A stretch of DNA of 10,297 bases, from assembly GCA_036554605.1 (NCBI GenBank), contig DATBMY010000434.1, positions 1 through 10,297 of the forward strand, given 5' to 3'. Shown piece by piece: positions 5,364-10,297 of the stretch; position 1 is the stretch's first letter, and the number at the start of each line of letters is the position of its first letter. This stretch comes from DATBMY01 sp036554605 (GTDB lineage: Bacteria > Acidobacteriota > Blastocatellia > UBA7656). The notes beneath the pieces were generated by a model. That model was not told where the DNA came from, did no database searches, and saw only the letters and a program-made list of their open reading frames with translations. Made by a program: the position numbers and the translations under genes.

Positions 5364-7271
5364 TCAGGCGGTCTGCGTAAACTTGAAGGCTACGGAGAGA
5401 GGGCGAAGCATCGCGCTCTTTTTTCGCTGGTGGGCCTGCATCCTGCGCATTATGTCATCGAGCGCCCGCACGGCCTCGACTATGTAAGGGCCTTTGTTGA
5501 GCATCACGCATTCGGCGCGCTCGCCCATTGCGGCATCGGTTATCTCGGCGCGCGATGGCAGCCCTTCCTTGGCGAGTTTTTCAAGCACCTGTGTCGCCCA
5601 GATGACCGGCATATGGGCCGCTTCGCAAATCCATAGGATCTCTTCCTGGACTTCGGCCATGCGCTCAAATCCACACTCTATGGCGAGGTCGCCGCGCGCA
5701 ATCATAACGCCCGCGCACGGGCTGCGCATTGCCGCCAGCAATAAGCCGGGGAGATTTTCAAACGCGCGAATGGTCTCTACCTTAAGTACTATTCCCAGTT
5801 GCTCTCCGCCCAGTTCCTCCAGCCGCTCCTGCAGCTCGAAAACATCGGATTCGGTGCGGACGAATGAATAACCTACAATATCCGCATTGGCGGCGATGAA
5901 TCTCAGATCGGCCAGATCTTTGCTCGTGAGCGAAGGAAGGCGCAACGCGCTTTCTGGGAGGTTAATCCCCTTGTCCGCCATCAGCCGGCTCCCGCCAACG
6001 CGCGCGTGCGTTATCTCAATTTCGGCTCTCTTCTCGCCGACCGAGACTATACGCCCGCCGATCTTTCCATCATCAATCCATATAGCTTCGCCCGGCTTTA
6101 TATCGTCGAAGACTTCCGGGAGCGTGATGCCTATGCGCGCAGGCTCAGAGAGCTTTCCTTGCTCGTCATAGACGGCTGAGCGGCCCGGCTTTGAATCCTG
6201 GGTGAGGATCAGCCGGTCGCCCCGCTTCAGCGTTATCTCCTGTAGCTTTGCGGGAAGCTCGGCGACCTTCATTTCCACTCTGCCGTCCCGGTCGGGGCCG
6301 CGACCTGGAATAGTCAGAGCTGTGCCTGGCGTGACGTAAGCGGTCTGGTAAGATTCGGCCCACACCTTTTCATCCTCAGTCTCGATTACCTTGAGCGCGC
6401 GCGATGCCCCGCGGGCGTCAAAAAATCTTATCGTATCGCCGGCTTTGATCCGGTCGAGCCGCCCGTTCTTTAAGGGCAGGTGCGCGTCGGCGTCCACCCC
6501 TTTATCGCTCGCGCCGGAAGAGGTCAGGCATATTCGCGCGGGCGCAACTACATGTCCGAAGTGATCGCGGCGCGGGCCAATCTTGATTACGCGCGGGCCG
6601 GGCTCAATCGGGCCCGTGCGCAGCTTCGGCCCCGCAAGGTCCATCAGCACGCGGCAAGACTTGTGAGTGCGGCGGCGGGCGCGCCGGAGGTTCGCGATCA
6701 TCTGCGCCCACGCCTCTTTGTCGTCGTGCGCGCAGTTTATGCGCATGCAGCTCATGCCCGCGTTGAGCAGATCTTTCACAAGGTGGTAATCCCGGGCCGC
6801 CTCGCTCGGCATCGTCACCATTATGCGAACCGGGCGGCTCGAGGGCGCGGCCCCGAGCAGCGCCTCGGTGTGCGACTCAAGCAGCGCCTTGCCCTCGACG
6901 AAGCGGATGCCCCGTTCAGGCTGCACGGGGCTTTGCCATGGATCGCCGGTGATACGGTGCAGGACCTTGAGTACGGCTTCAAGGCTCAACATCACTTGCG
7001 CCTCGGCGCGGCCGAGAGAAGATAGCCCCAGCGCGGCGAGCTTCCCTTGCAGTTCGCGTATGTCGCGGCGGCGCAGCGCAAGGTAATGGAGCAGGTTTCG
7101 CGCGCTGTCGTGATGCGCCGGGTGCAATCCCCGCGCGCTTACGTCGAATTCCCTTTCCAGCTCTATAAGCTCGGAGCGTATCTCGCCCAGCTCGCGAGTC
7201 AGTACCTGAAGTTGTGCCAGCTCTAAACTCGATTCGATCATCTCTCTTCTCGCTCCAGCGGGATGCTTCAT
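5364..7271 (-). CDS. pyk: Pyruvate kinase, long N-terminal extension, enlarged B domain, no C-terminal domain
   Basis: Pyruvate kinase transfers phosphate from phosphoenolpyruvate to ADP, the last step of glycolysis. In the 635-residue product, residues ~1-145 are a charged, mostly helical extension. The barrel begins near residue 146 with MRINCAHD (R177), DLAGPKLRTG (211-220), KVETI (K497, E499), ARGDLAIE (525-532, D528) and WATQVLEKL (from 558). PSRAEITDAAMGERAECVMLNKG (572-594) replaces the usual SGETA-type end. Between DLAGPKLRTG and KGINLPES lie ~210 residues, about twice a normal B domain, with two similar halves. After the barrel only ~40 residues remain, so the usual C-terminal effector domain is missing. 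The ATG at 7271 overlaps the nitroreductase stop (ATGA), suggesting coupled translation; an ATG at 7241 is an alternative. The open frame further upstream to 7358 overlaps the upstream gene and is unlikely. Confidence 0.88.
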   Translation of the reverse strand: MKHPAGARREMIESSLELAQLQVLTRELGEIRSELIELEREFDVSARGLHPAHHDSARNLLHYLALRRRDIRELQGKLAALGLSSLGRAEAQVMLSLEAVLKVLHRITGDPWQSPVQPERGIRFVEGKALLESHTEALLGAAPSSRPVRIMVTMPSEAARDYHLVKDLLNAGMSCMRINCAHDDKEAWAQMIANLRRARRRTHKSCRVLMDLAGPKLRTGPIEPGPRVIKIGPRRDHFGHVVAPARICLTSSGASDKGVDADAHLPLKNGRLDRIKAGDTIRFFDARGASRALKVIETEDEKVWAESYQTAYVTPGTALTIPGRGPDRDGRVEMKVAELPAKLQEITLKRGDRLILTQDSKPGRSAVYDEQGKLSEPARIGITLPEVFDDIKPGEAIWIDDGKIGGRIVSVGEKRAEIEITHARVGGSRLMADKGINLPESALRLPSLTSKDLADLRFIAANADIVGYSFVRTESDVFELQERLEELGGEQLGIVLKVETIRAFENLPGLLLAAMRSPCAGVMIARGDLAIECGFERMAEVQEEILWICEAAHMPVIWATQVLEKLAKEGLPSRAEITDAAMGERAECVMLNKGPYIVEAVRALDDIMRRMQAHQRKKSAMLRPLSVAFKFTQTA

Positions 7272-8275
7272 GCGAGGGATTCTTCCAGGGGCCGTCGCGG
7301 AGTGTGATGCTTTTCGGGCTCGGCGTATCCCAGTCTGAACGGCTGCTGCGGGTACCAATCTGGCTCTGGGAGCAGCTTTCGCGTCTCAGCTTTGATTTCC
7401 GGCACTTCTAATATCTGGCTCACCGGCTGAAGGCTTATGCCAAGCGAGGTGGCGGTGAGGTAGATGCGCTCTAGGACCCGCCCCGCCATGACCTGTGACA
7501 ACCGGTCGTTATCTTCCGCGCAGATCATGCCCATCACCGGCGCGCTCAAAAGCACGTCCGAATCTTTCCTTGCCACGAAATTTCCAAGATCCAGGTAAGA
7601 GACGGCCAGCTGCGACAGTTTCGCAAGCAGCCACGGCGTGCCGAAAATACCCTGATCTATCCAGTAGCCCAGCTCTTCTCGAAAACTCGCATCGGCAAAT
7701 TGTATGGCGTCGGCGCGGCTTATCAGCTCGTCGACTTTTCGCCGGTTTGCCATGTCGGATGTGAGGAAAAGTTTAATCCCTTCTCCCGCCGCGCACTCTT
7801 CGAGTTGCTTGATATCTGCTTCGGGGATTGGCCGCCCATCGTATCGCCTGTGGTTCGTATGCCGCCGGGTGAGGGCCGTAAACAGCTCGCCCGAGGACGG
7901 CTCGCCATGACCGGCCCGCTCTGCGAGCCTTATGATGGCGACGAGCCGGCGGTCGGCCGGGTCCGGCGCATGGATGATGTCATGATCGTAGCCGAAATGC
8001 TCGGCGGCGATGAGCAGGTTCTCTATCGCGCAGCCGATGCTTATATAAAGCTCGCGCTGATCGGCGTCGGCAACCTTGAGCCACCGGTCATAGTTTGCGA
8101 AAACACCTATGACGGTATCGCTCACCGAGAATTTCCAGGGCTGCGTGTTATGGCTCGAAGGCGCAAGTATCGCGTAGCGCAGCAAAAACTTCATGCGCTC
8201 CAGAGCGTTTCTGTCGCGCGGGAAGTTGTGCTCCATTACCTGCCAGGGGTTTACTTTGAAATCGTATTTGATCAT
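7268..8275 (-). CDS. Acg-family nitroreductase-like FMN-binding protein
   Basis: The 335-residue product belongs to the Acg-like branch of the nitroreductase superfamily, flavin proteins about 330 residues long with two fused nitroreductase-like halves. Visible landmarks are APSSHNTQPWKF (residues 38-49), a segment around RELYISIGCAIENLLIAAEHFGY (73-96), RRHTNHRRYDGRPI (137-150) and GISLQPVSQ (279-287). Mycobacterial Acg proteins are induced by hypoxia and NO and may sequester rather than turn over flavin; catalytic activity here is not assured. The ATG at 8275 has a weak AGGG about 8 nt upstream; M15 is an alternative start. It begins 12 bp after the CydB-like fragment and its stop overlaps the pyruvate kinase start, so it is probably in the middle of an operon. 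Cytoplasmic, no signal peptide. Confidence 0.88.
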   Translation of the reverse strand: MIKYDFKVNPWQVMEHNFPRDRNALERMKFLLRYAILAPSSHNTQPWKFSVSDTVIGVFANYDRWLKVADADQRELYISIGCAIENLLIAAEHFGYDHDIIHAPDPADRRLVAIIRLAERAGHGEPSSGELFTALTRRHTNHRRYDGRPIPEADIKQLEECAAGEGIKLFLTSDMANRRKVDELISRADAIQFADASFREELGYWIDQGIFGTPWLLAKLSQLAVSYLDLGNFVARKDSDVLLSAPVMGMICAEDNDRLSQVMAGRVLERIYLTATSLGISLQPVSQILEVPEIKAETRKLLPEPDWYPQQPFRLGYAEPEKHHTPRRPLEESLA

Positions 8276-8287
8276 CTGCGCACCCTA

Positions 8288-8419
8288 TTAGTACCCCTCG
8301 CCCTCTTCAAGCCTGACCTTGCCGCCGAACGAGCGATATAGATAAAAGAAGTAGCCCAGCGCGAGAGTAAGACCTATGAGCCACCACGCGAGTCCCACCG
8401 TCAGACCATAATCGCCCAT
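8288..8419 (-). pseudogene. C-terminal fragment of a cytochrome bd oxidase subunit, probably CydB
   Basis: In a frame different from the cydA fragment, 43 residues (MGDYGLTVGLAWWLIGLTLALGYFFYLYRSFGGKVRLEE...) form one membrane helix followed by a basic stretch and a charged tail. This looks like the last helix and C-terminus of a cytochrome bd subunit. I favour subunit II (CydB), because cydB normally follows cydA and ends at this place, but a CydA C-terminus cannot be excluded. The preceding ORF sequence in this frame is an out-of-frame reading of cydA. There is no own start or ribosome site for the fragment, although translation could in theory begin at the ATG at 8419. It ends 12 bp before the nitroreductase gene. 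Confidence 0.6.
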
Positions 8420-8903
8420 CTTCGGCGACCGTGTACGCCACGGGGTGCTGCATCCAGGCGTCGGTCGCGATGATGAAGTAGCCTGACAGCCATGAGCCGG
8501 CGAAGACCATAAAAGCGGTAAACCAGTGCGCGCGCGGGCCGAGTCGCTTCTCTCCAAAGAGGAAAAGACCGAGGAAAGAAGATTCCAGGAAGAAGGCGAA
8601 CATGCCTTCCATGGCGAGCGTCTGGCCTATGACCCCGCCGGCAAAGTGTGAGAACCGCGCCCAGTTCGTGCCGAACTGAAACTCCATCGGTATTCCGGTG
8701 ATGACGCCGAATACGAAAGTGACGGCAAGTATCCTGGCCCAGAAGCGGGCCGCTTGATTAAAGCGCTCTTCCTTTTTCTTGAGGGCGAGCGTCTTGAAGA
8801 CGACTATCAACAAGGCCAGCCCCATCGTAAGTTGAGGGAATATGTAATGAAAGGTGATCGTAAAGGCGAAATGTAAGCGGTCTAAGGCGAGAGCGTTGTC
8901 CAC
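8307..8903 (-). pseudogene. cydA: Truncated cytochrome bd oxidase subunit I (CydA), N-terminal third only
   Basis: CydA carries haems b558, b595 and d of the high-affinity quinol oxidase. The first ~160 of 198 residues align by eye to the E. coli protein with no shift in numbering: H19 (haem b595 side, FHYIFPQLTMG), E99 (AMEGMFAFFLES) and E107 are present, as are MEFQFGTNW (73-81) and DAWMQHP (148-154). After AYTVAEDG the frame turns into nonsense (RLWSDGGTRVVAHRS...). The b558 ligands (H186 and M393 in E. coli) and the Q loop are missing; normal CydA has more than 440 residues. The GTG start at 8903 has a perfect AGGAGG (8910-8915) at 6 nt, so the 5' end is intact. The joint near 8411-8430 points to a large internal deletion or an assembly error. 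A functional oxidase cannot be made from this locus. Confidence 0.85.
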
Positions 8904-8909
8904 AGCCTG

Positions 8910-8915
8910 CCTCCT
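8910..8915 (-). promoter_or_regulatory. Perfect ribosome binding site of the cydA remnant
   Basis: AGGAGG on the - strand lies 6 nt before the GTG at 8903 and decides that start codon. Its perfection suggests that the gene was highly expressed before, or despite, the truncation. Confidence 0.8.
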
Positions 8916-8916
8916 C

Positions 8917-8933
8917 TATGATCAAAGATCATA
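8917..8933. promoter_or_regulatory. Perfect 7-bp inverted repeat between sigma factor and cydA
   Basis: TATGATC (8917-8923) and GATCATA (8927-8933) flank AAA. The dyad covers the sigma-factor stop codon and ends just before the cydA ribosome site. It could be an operator or a small hairpin that affects cydA translation; no T-run is present on the - strand. Confidence 0.35.
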
Positions 8934-9534
8934 TTCTTCCTTTTAACTGCTTCTTTAAATTCTCAAGGCAGCGGGCTCTTGTCGGGCCGATTGAGGATAC
9001 GGGCATATTCATCTCGCGAGAAATATCCAGGTAACTCAGCTCGTCATTTCTATAAAAGAGCATATCGAGCAGCCGGCGGCAGCGTTCAGGGAGCGAATCG
9101 ATTGCGGAGCGAACCATCTGTTGCCGCTCGATCTCTATAAAGGTCTCTTCGGTAAGCGGCCGGGGGTCGGCGACGTCGGCGGTCTCGTCATAGTGCTGGT
9201 CATCGCGCGCTTGCGATTGCCCCTCGCGCCGGCGGCGCGAACCGGCCCGCCAGCATTCGCGCCGGGTAGTGGTCACAAGCCACGCGACGAGCCTGTCGTG
9301 ATCTCGCAGCCGCGGCAGACCCTCGTATAGCTTCAAGCAGACGGTCTGGAATATATCCGCGGCGTCATCTTCGCTCATTCTAGCCTTGATCGGGATCGAA
9401 TATATAAGCCGCTGGTATCGCTCTATCAGTATCTCCCAGCACTCGGCGCGCCCTTCGAGACAGCCCCGCACCAGTTCGCCATCGCCACGCTCGGCGGTCG
9501 CATAATCCAAAAATATCTCGGCTTGCTTTTTCAT
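8929..9534 (-). CDS. ECF-type sigma-70 family RNA polymerase sigma factor
   Basis: The 201-residue product has the two-domain layout of extracytoplasmic-function sigma factors. Region 2 (about residues 32-97) includes RYQRLIYSI, DDAADIFQTVCLKLYEGL and VAWLVTTTRRECWR, which bind the core enzyme and the -10 element. A charged linker follows (98-138), then region 4 (about 140-195) with SLPERCRRLLDMLF, the helix-turn-helix LSYLDISREMNMPVSSIGPTRARCLENLKK, and a basic end. The ATG at 9534 gives a complete protein; the Shine-Dalgarno is weak. No anti-sigma gene is adjacent. The cydA remnant starts 25 bp downstream, so the sigma factor may drive or be co-transcribed with the cyd-nitroreductase-pyruvate kinase genes. 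The subgroup and signal are unknown. Confidence 0.9.
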   Translation of the reverse strand: MKKQAEIFLDYATAERGDGELVRGCLEGRAECWEILIERYQRLIYSIPIKARMSEDDAADIFQTVCLKLYEGLPRLRDHDRLVAWLVTTTRRECWRAGSRRRREGQSQARDDQHYDETADVADPRPLTEETFIEIERQQMVRSAIDSLPERCRRLLDMLFYRNDELSYLDISREMNMPVSSIGPTRARCLENLKKQLKGRI

Positions 9535-10101
9535 AGACGATCCACAGCCGAACAGGCGGGGTGTGGCCTCAAGGACGACGCGGTGTAGCGAGTATTTTCG
9601 CCGATGACCACAGACACAAGAACCCCGCCCGTCTCATATGGTTTCCGCAATTCGCATACCGCGCGATGGCGAAAAAAGGTACCGAATCTATTGATCTTTT
9701 TTCGATAAATAAAGAAAAGTGGCGCCGGGTGGGGGTAATTGCCCAGGTTATGGGGAACATTTCGCTTTGCGATCTCATATTAAACAGCTGTTTTCAAGGC
9801 TGTTTAACCCGGCCATTCCTGGTGTTGCCCATCAAATCGTGTTAGACATTGAATCACTATGGTGTCGCACGTGATTCACGGTGAAACACGCTAGATTCAA
9901 ATTACTACAGTTGCGGATGGTTAATTTGTGCCGCGCGAGGCTTGCAAAGATAGCGTTTGGCTGATTCCCGGTCTCTTCGCCGCCACTTATACCTATCGCG
10001 TATGGGATATTGAACGTCTCGCAAAAGGTTAAAGATGTTTAGTTTCCGGCTACGATTTTGACCCCACAAGTTGTTTCAGGCAGTAGCAATCAGATCGAGA
10101 A
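9535..10101. other. Gene-poor region with several short inverted repeats
   Basis: No convincing gene or RNA is visible in these 567 bp, which are more AT-rich than the neighbours. Dyads seen are CGAAAAAAG (9670-9678) with CTTTTTTCG (9696-9704); TTAAACAGC (9780-9788) with GCTGTTTAA (9799-9807), overlapping the palindrome AAACAGCTGTTT (9782-9793); GAATCAC (9851-9857) with GTGATTC (9871-9877); and TTCACGGTGAA (9875-9885). It must contain the promoter of the sigma factor gene and probably the 3' region of the hydrolase gene, but I could not place either. Confidence 0.5.
9670..9704. terminator. Possible bidirectional terminator-like hairpin
   Basis: CGAAAAAAG (9670-9678) and CTTTTTTCG (9696-9704) form a perfect 9-bp stem with a 17-nt loop. 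The T6 run is inside the stem rather than after it, and the stem is AT-rich, so termination is uncertain. It lies between the hydrolase and sigma-factor genes, both on the - strand. Confidence 0.25.
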
Positions 10102-10297
10102 TTACTTCTTTGCTCTACTGATGAAACTACTGATTTCGTTTATGAGTGAAGGCATAACCGGCAGTGTCGGGTCGCTGTAGGATGCCACCTGTTTTTCGGC
10201 GTCTCTCAACACCTGCTTGAGTACGTGATTCATACCTTCAATTATTAACAGCTTTGCCTTCGGATTGGTGGCTGCCAGAAGTTTCGCATCCTCCACG
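10102..10297 (-). CDS. Alpha/beta hydrolase, C-terminal end (5' end outside window)
   Basis: About 65 residues are visible and the frame stays open to the right edge. The segment AKLLAATNPKAKLLIIEGMNHVLKQV matches the end of alpha/beta hydrolases of the serine aminopeptidase S33 type, where the histidine of GMNHVLK is the catalytic-triad histidine. It is followed by a short insert (YSDPTLPVMP) and a final helix (SLINEISSFISRAKK). The serine nucleophile and acid lie outside the window, so substrate and location cannot be told. The GTG at 10294-10296 is probably internal. It is on the same strand as the sigma factor but separated from it by 567 bp, so not clearly linked. Confidence 0.7.
   Translation of the reverse strand, partial: VEDAKLLAATNPKAKLLIIEGMNHVLKQVLRDAEKQVASYSDPTLPVMPSLINEISSFISRAKK

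Noticed and set aside
6480..7025. 181-codon open frame opposite the pyruvate kinase gene
   Set aside because: Antisense to the N-terminal extension and barrel start of pyruvate kinase; composition is that of a shadow frame.
7700..8341. 213-codon open frame opposite the nitroreductase gene
   Set aside because: The antisense frame has no family features; the - strand frame has clear nitroreductase motifs.
9561..9845. 94-codon open frame in the gene-poor region
   Set aside because: No family resemblance, no ribosome site, and it crosses two inverted repeats; probably chance.

Overview
The window is about 10.3 kb of bacterial chromosome, moderately GC-rich by eye, with frequent ATA isoleucine codons. 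The gene set is a multihaem cytochrome, anaerobic haem synthesis, a hemerythrin, a YwiC-like membrane protein, a cytochrome bd remnant, an Acg-type nitroreductase and a two-domain pyruvate kinase. This suggests a facultatively anaerobic or micro-oxic soil or sediment bacterium. Acidobacteriota (Blastocatellia-like) is a guess from protein flavour and codon use; no marker gene settles it.

Left part (1-3969, all + strand): the C-terminal end of a tetrahaem (or larger) NapC/NirT-like cytochrome c runs off the left edge. It is followed by hemN (oxygen-independent coproporphyrinogen III oxidase), a small four-helix membrane protein with conserved-looking histidines, a hemerythrin-like HHE protein and a YwiC-like membrane protein. 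Gaps of 24-66 bp from hemN onward suggest one operon for low-oxygen or nitrogen-oxide respiration. It ends at a probable hairpin terminator near 4010-4043.

Middle (3970-5363): a regulatory-looking 330-bp gap with several short palindromes precedes an exported protein with a thioredoxin-fold C-terminal domain whose active site is CPDS. Its last codons run into a long inverted repeat built of GGGGTGA-type heptamers. The arms contain a 45-bp perfect match separated by an 83-nt spacer with a second nested dyad. The element lies between two convergent genes.

Right part (5364-9534, all - strand): read in transcription order, an ECF-type sigma factor is followed 25 bp later by a broken cytochrome bd locus, which keeps the first ~160 residues of CydA joined out of frame to a ~43-residue C-terminal piece that looks like CydB. 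An Acg-family nitroreductase and a pyruvate kinase follow; the pyruvate kinase start overlaps the nitroreductase stop (ATGA). The pyruvate kinase has an N-terminal helical extension, an apparently duplicated B domain and no C-terminal effector domain. Spacing suggests one transcript.

Right edge (9535-10297): about 570 bp without a convincing gene but with several short inverted repeats, then the 3' end of an alpha/beta hydrolase running off the window on the - strand.

The most notable points are the heptamer inverted-repeat element, the cydA/cydB deletion joint, the pyruvate kinase architecture, and the clustering of low-oxygen genes on both strands. I did not see a clear novel defence or mobile system.
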